Origin: Synechococcus sp. UW140
Lineage (GTDB): Bacteria; Cyanobacteriota; Cyanobacteriia; PCC-6307; Cyanobiaceae
Direction of reading: 5' to 3'
Length of the DNA: 39,578 bases
NCBI GenBank assembly: GCA_945860085.1
Contig: CAMAPJ010000016.1
Span: 1-39,578, forward strand
Below are positions 1 to 10,959 of the stretch, in pieces; positions within the stretch are counted from its first letter, which is position 1; every line of letters begins with the position of its first letter. Position numbers and translations under genes: made by a program. Under the pieces are notes generated by a model, which did no database searches, was not told the DNA's origin, and saw only the letters and a program-made list of their open reading frames with translations.

Positions 1-160
1 CAGCGGCCCTGGCCAATTGAGCCAAGGCTGAGTGAACTCCACATCGACTGAGCCCAAAAGGCGGAAGAACAGAGCTGCGGTCATTCAGCTCAGCATCGAT
101 TCGCTGTGGCCTGCATCTCTATGCCCTATAGGCGACAAACTCCTAGTGCCGCCCGAGGAC

Positions 161-418
161 ATGGCGGTGCATCTGACGAGGCCGGCCACTTCCACCGCAC
201 CAGCCGCCTCCCCCGCCCTCACTTCCTCAGTGCAGCTGGAGCTCACGCCCCACCAGGGACGCGAGCGTTATCTGGCTCGGGTGGTGGCCGCCGGCAATGT
301 TCCCCATGGGGTCGCCTGCCGCGGTTGGGGGCCGGTCGGGGCTTTTGCGCTGCGGGGCGATCAGCTCGATTGCCCGCCGGGTTGGCAGCAGATGCCTTTC
401 CGGCTGGCGCACCGCTGA
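161..418 (+). CDS. Small hypothetical protein (85 aa)
   Basis: This short reading frame has an ATG preceded by a GAGG-like ribosome binding site three bases upstream. The first 25 residues are low-complexity (Ala, Thr, Ser, Pro). The rest reads like a compact folded domain: alternating hydrophobic and charged residues, a GRERY segment, two Cys and several Trp/Gly pairs (CRGWGP, PPGWQQ). The frame stays open upstream to a GTG at position 32, so a 128-aa version is possible, but the ribosome site favours the shorter form. I do not recognise the family and cannot assign a function. A chance open frame in GC-rich DNA is possible, so the call is tentative. Confidence 0.4.
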   Translation: MAVHLTRPATSTAPAASPALTSSVQLELTPHQGRERYLARVVAAGNVPHGVACRGWGPVGAFALRGDQLDCPPGWQQMPFRLAHR

Positions 419-519
419 CCTGGCTTTGGCAGTCCTGGATGTCGGCTCGTGCCGCCAGCGCTCGTGCTGAGTGCAGGGGAGTGGCGGCTTTGGAGCGGCT
501 CCATTGGCCCTGGCCAGCG

Positions 520-1386
520 ATGATCAGAGCCATGCAGATGCCCGCCTCAGCGATGGTGCCCGCGTTCAAGGCAACGCTTTCCCCACTTCTCGGTTCGGTG
601 CTGACCACTGGACTCGTGATCACGGCCGGGGGCCTGGTTGGCCTGGCGCCGATGGGGGCCCGAGCCCAAGTTGGGTTCCCTGGGCCAGGGGCTCAACCGC
701 TCCAGGCTGGCGGCACTGACAGTCGCGTTGATGGGGGCCCAACCGGGTTCCAGGGAACGCCGGCAGGACAGGTGAATCCGGCAGGTGAGATGAGCCCGCT
801 CCACCAGGTGGAACCTTCCCGCCAGGTGACCCCAGTGCGTTGGACCAGCAGCGCTGGGACCTGGTCGCTCCAGCCGGAGGCGATTCGCCGGTTCGTCCAG
901 ACTGGGGTGGTCAGCGACCGCTCTTTGGAGAGCGCCATCGCCCGCTCCGGCTGGAGCCCTGAGGAATTGCGCCTGGGCTTGGCGAAGTCCTACGGCGTGG
1001 ATCTGGTGGCCCTGGCCCGCTTCCTCTATTCCAGCGACGGCCAGGCCTTCCTGCGCACCCAGACCCGCAGCTACGTCCCCTCCAGCACTAGGTCCAGCTT
1101 TGCCGTGGAAGCGCTGCGCTCGGCGATCATCGCGGCGGCGGCCGGCGGCCAGATCTCGGCCCTTTCGATCATGGCCCATCTGCCCACCGACTTCAGTTCT
1201 GTCCGGGTTTGCGGCCGCTACGACGGCAGCCAGAACGTCTGCGCCGCCGGCCTGTGCATCGGTGAGGACCAGTGCACCTCCCTGCTCTCCTGGTATGTGT
1301 TCCTGCCCGCCTGTCTCCAGGCCAACCAGGCCCGTCAGCTGGATCCAGCGCCTTTGCTCCCCCTGGGCAGGAAGCCGAGCTCCTAA
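520..1386 (+). CDS. Secreted DUF1400-domain protein without the hydrolase domain (288 aa)
   Basis: The N-terminus is a hydrophobic export signal ending near ARAQ (about residue 45). A Pro/Gln/Gly-rich spacer follows to about residue 108. Residues about 110-225 match the cyanobacterial DUF1400 family: a WSLQPEAIRRFVQTG start, an FLYSSDGQAFL segment, then an Ala-rich helix and HLPTDF. In many family members this region precedes an alpha/beta-hydrolase domain. Here the protein instead ends after about 60 residues with several Cys, and no GxSxG motif is visible, so hydrolase activity is not supported. The exact start is uncertain: in-frame ATGs occur at 520, 532, 538 and 553. The stop codon overlaps that of the convergent rarA-like gene in the four bases CTAA. 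Confidence 0.75.
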   Translation: MIRAMQMPASAMVPAFKATLSPLLGSVLTTGLVITAGGLVGLAPMGARAQVGFPGPGAQPLQAGGTDSRVDGGPTGFQGTPAGQVNPAGEMSPLHQVEPSRQVTPVRWTSSAGTWSLQPEAIRRFVQTGVVSDRSLESAIARSGWSPEELRLGLAKSYGVDLVALARFLYSSDGQAFLRTQTRSYVPSSTRSSFAVEALRSAIIAAAAGGQISALSIMAHLPTDFSSVRVCGRYDGSQNVCAAGLCIGEDQCTSLLSWYVFLPACLQANQARQLDPAPLLPLGRKPSS

Positions 1387-3836
1387 CGGATCGGCCGGCG
1401 CTGGCCGATCAGTAATTGATGCTGCAGGCGCTGGGGCAGCCGCTGGCCCAGCAGACCTTGCAGAAGCTTGGCCAAGGCGTTGATCTCGGACCCGGGCAGG
1501 CTGGTTTGCAGCTGCTGCCGATAGGCGGCCTGGGGCCCAAACCAGCGGCTTAGCAGGGCTTCGCTGATCTCCAATCCCAACGGTTCTGGCCAGCGCTGCC
1601 AGACAAGCTTCCAGGCGCGTGCCTGGAGAGCCCGATCCAGTACTAGGAGGTCGGGGCCCCCGGCCAGGGCGCTGAAGCTGGCGCCTTCGCAGGCGGCGGC
1701 GGCCTGCACCAGGCTGCTTTCGGTCTCGCTCAGGCAGCGCCCAGCCGCCAGCAGCGCCCCCGCTGGGCCCAGGGCCGGACTGGAGAACAGCAGCCGCAGG
1801 CTGCAGCGGGGGGCCGCCAGCTGATCGAGACCGGCAATCGCTGCGTCCAAGGCCTGACCAGCCAGGGGCCGGAAGGGATGGCGGCCGGCGATCCATTCAA
1901 ATTGCTGCCCGGGCTCCAGCTGGCGGGCCAGGGCCTGCAGGCCGCCAGGATCTGTCCCACCGTCTGCCTCAGCCGCCGTGGTAGGCGTCTGGTCTTGGCC
2001 CTGGGCTGGGTCCTGGGTCGAGACCTGGCTGGGGGCCGGTTCTTGGGGCTGGCCCCCAGCCTGCGGCTCCCAGGCGGCCACAAGCTGGGGCTGGCTGAGG
2101 CTGTCGAGCACTTGGAGCTGGGCCTGCAGCCGCTGCCGGTCGCTGCCCTGGGCCAGCTGGATCACCACGCCCCCTTCGGGAGTGGCGGCCAGGGGATCGA
2201 GGGCCCAGAGCAGGGAGCGAGCTTCGAGGATCAAGACCCGGTCCTGGCGCCGAGGGGCCGTGTCCTGCCAGAGGCGCTGGCGCAGCAGATCGAGCCGTTG
2301 GCCTTCGCTGCCCAGTTGCCGTTGCAGCCAGCGAGTCAACAGCGGATTGTCGGGGCCGCCGCTGAGCACGGTGCCCTGCTCGGCCTCCTGTTCGGCGGCG
2401 GCGGCCAACTGGGCGGCACGCCGTTGTTGCATCCGGGCGCGTCGCTCCCCTTCCCAGCCCAGCTGGCCCGGCTGCCAGAACAACTCCCCTTGCAGGGCGC
2501 TGGGCAGGTATTGCTGGGCTACCCAGTGCTCGGCGTAGGCATGGGGATAGCGATAGCCGACGCCATCGCCAAAGGCCTGGCCGTCCCGGTTGGCATCGCG
2601 CAGGTGCGAGGGCACCTCCTGGCGATTGCTGGCCTTGACGGTTTTTAGCGCATCAAAAAAACCCAGCAGGCTGTTGCTTTTTTCGGTGCTGGCCAGATAC
2701 AGGGCCGCTTGCGCCAAGGGGTAGAGCCCCTCCGGCAGACCCACCCGCTCGAAGGCCGCGGCGCAGGCTTCCACCACCACCATCGCCTGGGGATCGGCCA
2801 GGCCGATATCCTCGCCGGCGGAGATCAGCATGCGGCGGAAGATGAAGCGGGGGTTCTCGCCGGCCTCCACCATGCGCGCCAGCCAGAACAGGGCGGCATC
2901 GGCATCGGAGCCCCGCAGGGATTTGATGAAGGCACTGATCGTGTCGAAGTGGGCATCGCCTTGCTTGTCGTAAAGAACCGCCCGCTGCTGGATTGATTCC
3001 TCGGCGATCGTTAGGTCGATGCGGATCACACCAGGGTTCTCGGCGCCCACGCTGCGGTCATCGCCCGTTTGCGGAGCTGGTGCTGGCTCCGGTGGGGGAT
3101 TGGGCCCGGAGCGGGGGTCGGGGTCGGTGGTTTCCACCGCCAGCTCCAGGGCGTTGAGCAGGCTGCGGGCATCCCCACCGGCCACGTCGACCAGATGGGC
3201 TGCCGCCTCGGCGGTGATGTCCACCCGCCGTTTGCCGTAGCCTCGCTCCGGGTCGACTAGGGCCCGTTGCAGCAGGGCATGGAGATGCCGTGGCTCTAGG
3301 GGTTGCATGCGGAACAGCCGCGAGCGACTGACCAGGGCCTTGTTCACTTCGAAATAGGGGTTTTCGGTGGTGGCCCCGATCAGGGTCACGGTGCCGTTCT
3401 CGACCCAGGGCAGCAGGGCGTCTTGTTGGGCGCTGTTGAAGCGGTGGACCTCATCAATGAACAGCAGGGTGCGCAGGCTGTGTTGCTCCAGGCGGCGCTT
3501 GGCCGCGTCCACCTCGGTGCGCAGGTCCTTCACCCCGGCGAGCACGGCGTTGAGGCTGCTGAAATGGGCGCGGGTTGTGGCGGCAATGATGCGGGCCAGG
3601 GTGGTTTTGCCCACCCCGGGCGGCCCATGCAGGATCAGGTTGCCGACTCGATCGGCGCTGATCGCCCGACGCAGCAGCCGACCCGGCCCCAGGATTGCCT
3701 CCTGGCCTTGGAACTCCTCGAGGCTGCGGGGCCGCATCCGGTCGGCCAGGGGGGCGAGCTGGGCCAGCTGGATCTCGCGGTGGTGGCTGAACAGGTCGGC
3801 CAAGGCCCCAGGGGGCAAGGCCCCGATCGTGATCAC
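1383..3836 (-). CDS. rarA: RarA/MgsA-type AAA+ ATPase fused to an uncharacterised C-terminal domain (817 aa)
   Basis: Residues 1 to about 430 are a replication-associated recombination ATPase of the RarA/MgsA/WRNIP1 family, related to clamp loaders and acting at stalled forks. Visible motifs are Walker A GPPGVGKTT (residues 71-79), Walker B LLFIDEVH (124-131) and sensor-1 GATTENP (154-160). The family C-terminal part carries SAGEDIGLADPQA and YRYPHAY. An Asp/Pro-rich insert sits near residue 240. Typical RarA is about 430-450 aa. Here a further 370 residues follow: Arg/Gln-rich, with a Pro/Gln linker near 600-630, no obvious SAM- or nucleotide-binding motif, and Leu-rich segments. Such fusions are known in cyanobacteria as RarA/unknown-domain proteins. 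The start is a GTG with GGAAGG just upstream; an in-frame TTG at 3803 is an alternative. Confidence 0.9.
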   Translation of the reverse strand: MITIGALPPGALADLFSHHREIQLAQLAPLADRMRPRSLEEFQGQEAILGPGRLLRRAISADRVGNLILHGPPGVGKTTLARIIAATTRAHFSSLNAVLAGVKDLRTEVDAAKRRLEQHSLRTLLFIDEVHRFNSAQQDALLPWVENGTVTLIGATTENPYFEVNKALVSRSRLFRMQPLEPRHLHALLQRALVDPERGYGKRRVDITAEAAAHLVDVAGGDARSLLNALELAVETTDPDPRSGPNPPPEPAPAPQTGDDRSVGAENPGVIRIDLTIAEESIQQRAVLYDKQGDAHFDTISAFIKSLRGSDADAALFWLARMVEAGENPRFIFRRMLISAGEDIGLADPQAMVVVEACAAAFERVGLPEGLYPLAQAALYLASTEKSNSLLGFFDALKTVKASNRQEVPSHLRDANRDGQAFGDGVGYRYPHAYAEHWVAQQYLPSALQGELFWQPGQLGWEGERRARMQQRRAAQLAAAAEQEAEQGTVLSGGPDNPLLTRWLQRQLGSEGQRLDLLRQRLWQDTAPRRQDRVLILEARSLLWALDPLAATPEGGVVIQLAQGSDRQRLQAQLQVLDSLSQPQLVAAWEPQAGGQPQEPAPSQVSTQDPAQGQDQTPTTAAEADGGTDPGGLQALARQLEPGQQFEWIAGRHPFRPLAGQALDAAIAGLDQLAAPRCSLRLLFSSPALGPAGALLAAGRCLSETESSLVQAAAACEGASFSALAGGPDLLVLDRALQARAWKLVWQRWPEPLGLEISEALLSRWFGPQAAYRQQLQTSLPGSEINALAKLLQGLLGQRLPQRLQHQLLIGQRRPIR

Positions 3837-3905
3837 AACCTTCCCATCCCATCGTCAAGGGTGGCGTCGTTCCCCTGTCCATCCGGTAACTTGCAGGCAA
3901 TCCGA

Positions 3906-5057
3906 ATGATTTCTGTGCGGCGATCACGACCCTTGCTCGCGTTGCTCGGGCTGGTTGCGCTCGGGGGCTGTGCTGCCAAACCCCCTGCCCGGGAGCCCCT
4001 TTCGGTTCAGGTGGAGCGCATCGACGAAGCCTCCTTCAGCCCCGGAATTGAGGTGGTCAGCCGCCTGGAATCGACTTCAAACGTGGCGATGCGGCCCGAG
4101 GCCGATGGCCGGGTGGTCAAGATCCTGGCCACCCAGGGCCAGCGGGTGAAGGCAGGCCAGCCGATCATTGTTCTCGACAATGTTCAGGAAACGGCCTCAC
4201 TCAACGCCAGTAAGGCCGAATCGCTCAAGGATAACCTTAATGCCGAGCGCTATGTCTTTTTGAATAATCAAGGAGCAGTTTCAACAAAAGATCGTGATTA
4301 CTACATTACCCAAGCGATCAAGAGTCGCGATCAGGTGACGGCCAACCGGGCCACTCTCCATTATAAATATGTGACATCGCCAATTAATGGCGAGATCGGT
4401 GATCTTGACTCGGTCAAGTTAGGCGATTACATTCGCCAGGGTCAGGCGATCACCGGCATTGTTGATAACAGTGTCCTCTGGACCCTGATGGATGTGCCGG
4501 CGACCCAGTCCAGCAGCGTCAAGCTTGGCCAGCCAGTTCACCTGGTTACCCAGGGCACGCCCGCGGTGAAAGGCACGGGAACGGTGGTGTTCATTTCGCC
4601 TTATTTTGGCGTCAGCGGCACCCAGAACGCTCCCAACACGGTGCTTGTCAAGGCCTCGTTCCCCAACCTTACGGGCACCTTGAAGACAGGCCAATATGTG
4701 CGCAATCGCATCGTCACAGGCACCAACCGCCAGTTGTCCGTACCGGTGCAGGCGGTGATGATGCAGGCCCAGCAGCCCTTTGTTTACCGGGTTTTCCCCC
4801 TCTCGGTGATGTTGCCTAAGATCAAGGCCTCCACAGAGATGTTGCCGGCCCAGAAGGCGATGATGGAGTCCCTGCCGCCCACGACCCCGATCGTGGTGCA
4901 AACGCCGGTTCGTCTAGGCGCTCTGGATCACAATCGTTTCCCGGTGATTTCCGGCCTAGCGGCTGGCGATCAGGTGGTAGTCAGCAACACGGCCCTCTTG
5001 AGATCTGGCATGCCCGTCAAAGTCGCCGCTGCTTCTAGCACCGGCGCTTCCAACTGA
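3906..5057 (+). CDS. RND efflux periplasmic adaptor (membrane fusion protein), lipoprotein (383 aa)
   Basis: This is the adaptor that links an inner-membrane RND pump to an outer-membrane channel. The N-terminus is a lipoprotein signal with lipobox LGGC (Cys22). The order then follows the MFP family: a biotinyl/lipoyl-like half motif (MRPEADGRVVKIL... GQRVKAGQPII) near residues 60-95, a short alpha-helical hairpin around 100-145, the second lipoyl half (VTSPINGEIGDLDSV) near 160, then a beta-barrel and a C-terminal membrane-proximal domain. The pump gene starts 9 bp downstream, so the two are almost certainly co-transcribed. The ATG at 3906 is chosen because it begins the signal peptide; the longer upstream frame lies opposite rarA and is not credible. 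The substrate is unknown, and no TolC-type gene is in the window. Confidence 0.92.
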   Translation: MISVRRSRPLLALLGLVALGGCAAKPPAREPLSVQVERIDEASFSPGIEVVSRLESTSNVAMRPEADGRVVKILATQGQRVKAGQPIIVLDNVQETASLNASKAESLKDNLNAERYVFLNNQGAVSTKDRDYYITQAIKSRDQVTANRATLHYKYVTSPINGEIGDLDSVKLGDYIRQGQAITGIVDNSVLWTLMDVPATQSSSVKLGQPVHLVTQGTPAVKGTGTVVFISPYFGVSGTQNAPNTVLVKASFPNLTGTLKTGQYVRNRIVTGTNRQLSVPVQAVMMQAQQPFVYRVFPLSVMLPKIKASTEMLPAQKAMMESLPPTTPIVVQTPVRLGALDHNRFPVISGLAAGDQVVVSNTALLRSGMPVKVAAASSTGASN

Positions 5058-5066
5058 GGACCGATC

Positions 5067-8000
5067 ATGTCTTTGTCTGATCGGTTTATTAAACGGCCTG
5101 TTCTTACGACCGTTTGCAGTATTTTGATCGTCTTGATCGGCATCATTGCGATCCCGACTCTCTCGATCGAAAACCTGCCCAATATTGCGCCGCCGTTGGT
5201 TACAGTGACTGCCAACTATGGAGGCGCTAACTCCTTGGTGACGGAGCAGGCAGTCACCAACCCCCTAGAGCAGCAGATCAATGGCGTGCCGGGGGCCGCC
5301 TACATCTCCTCCTACAGCACCAGCCAGGGTCAAAGCACGATCCAAGTCTACTTCGACGAAGACACCGATATCAACATTGACCAGGTCAATGTGCAGAATC
5401 GGGTGTCCCTGGCCATGCCCCAGCTGCCTCAGCAGGTGCAGGCCACCGGGATATCGGTGATGCAGAGCACCCCTTCGATCCTGTTGGCCTATCAGGTCTC
5501 TTCATCGCAGGGGCAATATGACGCGGCTTATCTCAATGGCCTGATCTACGAGAATCTCTACTATCAATTGGGTCGGGTGCCTGGCGTGGCCAGCATCAGC
5601 CTGCTCGGCGGCAGTAATCCGGCATTCTGGCTGTTCGTGGATCCGGCCAAGCTGGCAGCCAACCAGCTCACGGCCGACCAGGTGGTGGCGGCCGTTAAAA
5701 ATCAGAACTCCGTGGCGATTGGCGGTCTGGTAGGCGGGCCCCCGGCGGGCGGCAATCAGAAGTTTGCCTATCCGATTCTAGTTGAGAATAATGGCAACCT
5801 CGTCTCGATTGATGATCTCAATCGCCTGATCGTCGGTAAGACGCCCCAGGGCAACCTGCTGCGACTCCAGGATGTGGGTGAAGCCACCTACGGCTTCAAT
5901 ACTTTCGGCCAACAGGCCATCAGTATGGAGGGCCATCCCACGATCACGGTAGCGGTATTCCAGACCCCTGAGAGCAATGCTCTCAATGTGTCAGAAGCGG
6001 TGGTGAAGGTGATCGACTCCTTCAGCAATCAGCTGCCTCCTGGGGTCACTGTCACGGAGATCTATAACATCGGTCAGTTCATTGAATCGGCCGTCTCCGG
6101 CGTGGTCGATGCCCTTGGGCTGGCGATTGTGCTGGTGCTACTGATTCTGTTTCTGTTCCTCCAGGATTGGCGCGCCACGATCGTGCCCAGCCTGGCGATC
6201 CCGATTTCCTTGGTTGGTACTTTTGCCTTCATCAAAGCCTTTGGCTTCTCGATCAACCAGCTCACCTTGCTGGGCCTAGTTCTGGCCACGGGCTTAGTGG
6301 TGGATGATGCCATTGTGGTGATTGAGGCCGTCTCCAAGAACCTGGAGAAGGGCATGAAGCCCCGCCAGGCGGCGATGGAGTGCATGGGCGAATTGATTGG
6401 GGCCCTGATCGCCACTTCCTTGGTGTTGATGGCGGTGTTTGTGCCAGTGGCCTTCTATCCGGGCGGCATCGGCATCATCTACAAGCAATTTGCTCTCACG
6501 ATTGCCTTTGCAATCGCAATCTCTACCTTCAACGCCCTCACCTTCTCGCCGATGCTTTCGGCCCTTATCCTTAAAACCGAGCGTCCACACCTGCCCAAGG
6601 GCTGGGGCTGGGCGATCGGTGGCATTGTGGTGGGTCTGGCCTTTGGCCGCTTCAGCGCCGCCTCCTTCGGCAATGGGGCCTACGTCTTTGGCGTCATCGT
6701 CTTTGGCATTGCCGGCAGCCGGCTGGCCTGGATCTTTGAACGCTTCAACCACTACTTTGCGCGTCTTGAGAAGGGCTACGCCAACCTGCTGGTTGTCTTG
6801 ATCGCCCGCAGGAAGCTGATCTTGGCTGGCTTGGCGGGGGGCATCGTGCTCACGGCCATGGCCTTCTCCTCCCTGCCCACCGCCTTCATCCCTGAAGAGG
6901 ATCAAGGTTATGGCCTGGGAATTTTCCAGTTGCAGAATGGGGCGTCCCTCAGCCAGACCCAGAAGACCGGTGAGGAGGTCGCCAAGGTGCTCAAAAGTGA
7001 GCCCGATATCATTGCCGGTTCGGTGATCAGTGGCTACGGCTTTAACGGCTCCAGTCCAGATCAGGGAGTGTTCTTCTTTGGTCTTAAGCCCCTTGATGAA
7101 CGTTCCGGGTCCGAGCACAAGGCCCCGGCCATCGTGGCGCGCCTTAATGCCAAGTTGGAGAAAATCAGCTCCGGCTTGGCCGTGGCGGCCCAGCCACCGG
7201 CGATTCCTGGATTCTCGGCCCAGGGCGGTTTCTACTTCCAGTTCAATGACCTCAGCAATGGGGCCTATAGCTTCAACCAGCTCAATGACCTAGCCAAGGA
7301 TCTGGTGGTGGCGGGTACGGCCAGCGAAGATTTCTCAACCCTTTATACCCAGTTCATTCCCAGTGCGCCGGCCTTTGGCCTCAAGATCGATCGCTCGATC
7401 ATGGGCGCCCTGAATGTGGATTTCCAGCAGGCAATGCAGACGATTGCCATTCTTGCTGGCGGCAATTATTCCGGACTCACCTACGAGAACGGTCAGGTAC
7501 GTAATATCTATGTGCAAGCGGAAGCGCAAGGACGCAGCAAGCTCGATGACATCTTGAGCTATTACGTCCGCAGTAAGGACGACAAGATGATTCAGGTCTC
7601 CCAGTTCGCCAAGGCAGAGCTGACAAGCGCCCCGCCGGTTGTCAGCCACTACAACCTCTATCGCACGATTCTGGTTCAGGGCGCTGAGGCCATCGGTAAG
7701 AGTTCTGGCCAGGCGCTCGATAAGATCCAGCAGATCTTCAATGCCCAGAACTTCAACAACATCAGCTATGCCTTCACTGGCCTGGCTTCCTTGCAACTCT
7801 CGGCGGGCAATGCCAGCGTGCTGGTATTTGGTTTAGGCATCTTGGTGGTTTACCTGGTGCTTTCGGCCCAGTACGAAAGCTATGTCACCCCGGTGGTCAT
7901 CCTAATGACCGTGCCCTTGGCGATGTTGGGGGCCCTGGCTTTCCTGGCCGTGCGCTCGATCGACCTCAACATCTATGCCCAGGTGGGCCTGGTCACCTTG

Positions 8001-8330
8001 ATTGGCCTGGCGGCTAAAAACGGGATCTTGATTGTGGAGGTGGCCGAGCAACATGTCGAAGCCGGCATGACAGCTGCCGAGGCCGCCATCGCCGCTGCCG
8101 AATCACGGATGCGGCCGATTTTGATGACGGCCATTGCTTCCCTGGCTGGCTTCCTACCCCTGGTGGTGGCCACCACGGCCGGTGCCAACAGCCAGCAATC
8201 CCTAGGCACGGTGATCTTCGGCGGCCTGCTAGTGGCCACAGTCCTGTCGCTTGGGGTGGTGCCACCCTTTTATGTGGCGATCAAACACCTTGAGGCCCGG
8301 TCCGCCAAGCCGGTCAGCAGCCAGGCCTGA
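5067..8330 (+). CDS. AcrB/HAE1-type RND multidrug efflux transporter (1087 aa)
   Basis: This proton-driven inner-membrane pump has the full-length RND architecture: an N-terminal SDRFIKRPVLTTV helix, two large periplasmic loops and two sets of transmembrane helices. The essential TM4 Asp pair is present in GLVVDDAIVV (Asp413-Asp414). The C-terminal half has NGILIVEVAEQH and ESRMRPILMTAIAS, the usual HAE1 signatures. The ATG follows a GAGGA ribosome site. It forms an operon with the adaptor immediately upstream. Residues about 512-551, between TM6 and TM7, hold an unusual Gly-rich hydrophobic stretch that could add one or two membrane segments compared with E. coli AcrB, where this loop is polar. 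Substrates cannot be predicted from sequence; solvents, dyes, antibiotics or lipids are all possible. Confidence 0.95.
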   Translation: MSLSDRFIKRPVLTTVCSILIVLIGIIAIPTLSIENLPNIAPPLVTVTANYGGANSLVTEQAVTNPLEQQINGVPGAAYISSYSTSQGQSTIQVYFDEDTDINIDQVNVQNRVSLAMPQLPQQVQATGISVMQSTPSILLAYQVSSSQGQYDAAYLNGLIYENLYYQLGRVPGVASISLLGGSNPAFWLFVDPAKLAANQLTADQVVAAVKNQNSVAIGGLVGGPPAGGNQKFAYPILVENNGNLVSIDDLNRLIVGKTPQGNLLRLQDVGEATYGFNTFGQQAISMEGHPTITVAVFQTPESNALNVSEAVVKVIDSFSNQLPPGVTVTEIYNIGQFIESAVSGVVDALGLAIVLVLLILFLFLQDWRATIVPSLAIPISLVGTFAFIKAFGFSINQLTLLGLVLATGLVVDDAIVVIEAVSKNLEKGMKPRQAAMECMGELIGALIATSLVLMAVFVPVAFYPGGIGIIYKQFALTIAFAIAISTFNALTFSPMLSALILKTERPHLPKGWGWAIGGIVVGLAFGRFSAASFGNGAYVFGVIVFGIAGSRLAWIFERFNHYFARLEKGYANLLVVLIARRKLILAGLAGGIVLTAMAFSSLPTAFIPEEDQGYGLGIFQLQNGASLSQTQKTGEEVAKVLKSEPDIIAGSVISGYGFNGSSPDQGVFFFGLKPLDERSGSEHKAPAIVARLNAKLEKISSGLAVAAQPPAIPGFSAQGGFYFQFNDLSNGAYSFNQLNDLAKDLVVAGTASEDFSTLYTQFIPSAPAFGLKIDRSIMGALNVDFQQAMQTIAILAGGNYSGLTYENGQVRNIYVQAEAQGRSKLDDILSYYVRSKDDKMIQVSQFAKAELTSAPPVVSHYNLYRTILVQGAEAIGKSSGQALDKIQQIFNAQNFNNISYAFTGLASLQLSAGNASVLVFGLGILVVYLVLSAQYESYVTPVVILMTVPLAMLGALAFLAVRSIDLNIYAQVGLVTLIGLAAKNGILIVEVAEQHVEAGMTAAEAAIAAAESRMRPILMTAIASLAGFLPLVVATTAGANSQQSLGTVIFGGLLVATVLSLGVVPPFYVAIKHLEARSAKPVSSQA

Positions 8331-8465
8331 CCCCAGGTTTTCACCGATAGACCATGACGAGGCGCCCCCGTCCATGCATGCCTGTCTGGGTAACTTGGTT
8401 ATCTCCTGTTATGGGAGTTCTATTCAGCGGGCCCTTGCAATAAATGACACTTGATGCATGAAAAT

Positions 8466-8496
8466 GGCCCTGATCAGTGTAGAACTGATCAGGGCC
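8466..8496. terminator. Hairpin terminator between convergent RND pump and pgm genes
   Basis: A perfect 12-bp inverted repeat (GGCCCTGATCAG with its complement) encloses a 7-nt loop. It sits between the pump stop codon (8330) and the pgm stop codon (8521). Read on the minus strand the hairpin is followed by ATTTTCAT, a short T-run; on the plus strand it is followed by TTGCCTTT. It therefore probably terminates pgm and may work in both directions. Confidence 0.7.
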
Positions 8497-8520
8497 TTGC
8501 CTTTGGAACCTGGGCTTCGA

Positions 8521-10248
<1,728 letters not shown>

Positions 10249-10324
10249 TCAATGGCAGATGCCTCGAGGCAAGCGCCGTTACGGCCGCCAGCAGACCGTG
10301 GCGTTGGCCAGTCGGCCTGGGGAT

Positions 10325-10774
10325 TCAGCTGCCGAATTTGAAGCCACTGTCCTTGGCGGCGGGCTTGCTGCCGTCCTTGCTGGCCGGGGCCGGCGGCTCT
10401 CGGAATTGGCAGCTGCGTACAACCGCCTCGGCCGGTTGCTCGAGCCCCTCGCGCCGCTGGTAGGTGTTGCGTTCGGACGGTTTGGCCCGGTAAGTGATTG
10501 TCCAGAGCAGGTCCTTGCAACCTGAAGGCAGCTGGGGATGGTCAATCAGGGGATCGGCCAGGGCCTTGGCCTGGCCGCAGCTGGCGGTTGTGTTTTCGCG
10601 GGCGCAGGCCACGGCTCCTAGCTGCACCTTGCGCAGGGTTTCATTGCTGGGATAGGGGATCTCCGCAGGGGCCCCAGCCCGCGCTGCCAGGCCGCTGCAA
10701 CTGGCGAGCAGCAGGAGGAGGCCGGTGATGTGCCGGCGTCCATTGGCCTGGAGGGAGCGGGCGGGGAAATCCAT
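10325..10774 (-). CDS. Small predicted lipoprotein (149 aa), function unknown
   Basis: The N-terminus has Arg residues followed by a run of Leu and a lipobox LASC (Cys26), indicating export and lipid anchoring. The mature part contains five more Cys (in GAVACARE, ASCGQA, SGCKDL and RSCQF), which could form disulfides in the periplasm. A conserved-looking core, IPYPSNETLRKVQLGAVACA, is followed by LLWTITYRAKPSERNTYQRREG and a Lys/Ala/Ser-rich tail. I recognise it as a plausible conserved cyanobacterial exported protein but not a named family. It sits alone between pgm and the decayed peptidase. The ATG at 10774 is preferred over one nine codons upstream because it leaves a signal peptide of normal length. 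Confidence 0.65.
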   Translation of the reverse strand: MDFPARSLQANGRRHITGLLLLLASCSGLAARAGAPAEIPYPSNETLRKVQLGAVACARENTTASCGQAKALADPLIDHPQLPSGCKDLLWTITYRAKPSERNTYQRREGLEQPAEAVVRSCQFREPPAPASKDGSKPAAKDSGFKFGS

Positions 10775-10959
10775 GGACCGGTTGCACTTGGATCCCATCA
10801 TCGCCGGGAGGGCCTAGCCCGTGCTCGGGCCATGGTGGGCGAAGCCCCCTCGGCGCAGGCCCCTCAGCGCAGGACCTGGGGCTGGGCTGGCTGCCAACAG
10901 CGCTAACGGTGGGCCATTGCGATGGGCCCGGTGCGGTTGTTTCCACCCACCAGAGGGTT

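Noticed and set aside
1383-1386. Overlapping convergent stop codons (CTAA) as an annotation error
   Set aside because: Both frames are well supported by family motifs; shared stop bases between convergent genes are normal in compact genomes.
547-1896. Long minus-strand open frame of 449 codons across the DUF1400 gene and the end of rarA
   Set aside because: Arg/Gly/Pro-rich, no recognisable domain, and antisense to two supported genes; a typical shadow of GC-rich codon bias.
3303-3905. Upstream in-frame extension of the RND adaptor
   Set aside because: It is antisense to rarA, lacks similarity, and would bury the lipoprotein signal peptide inside the protein.
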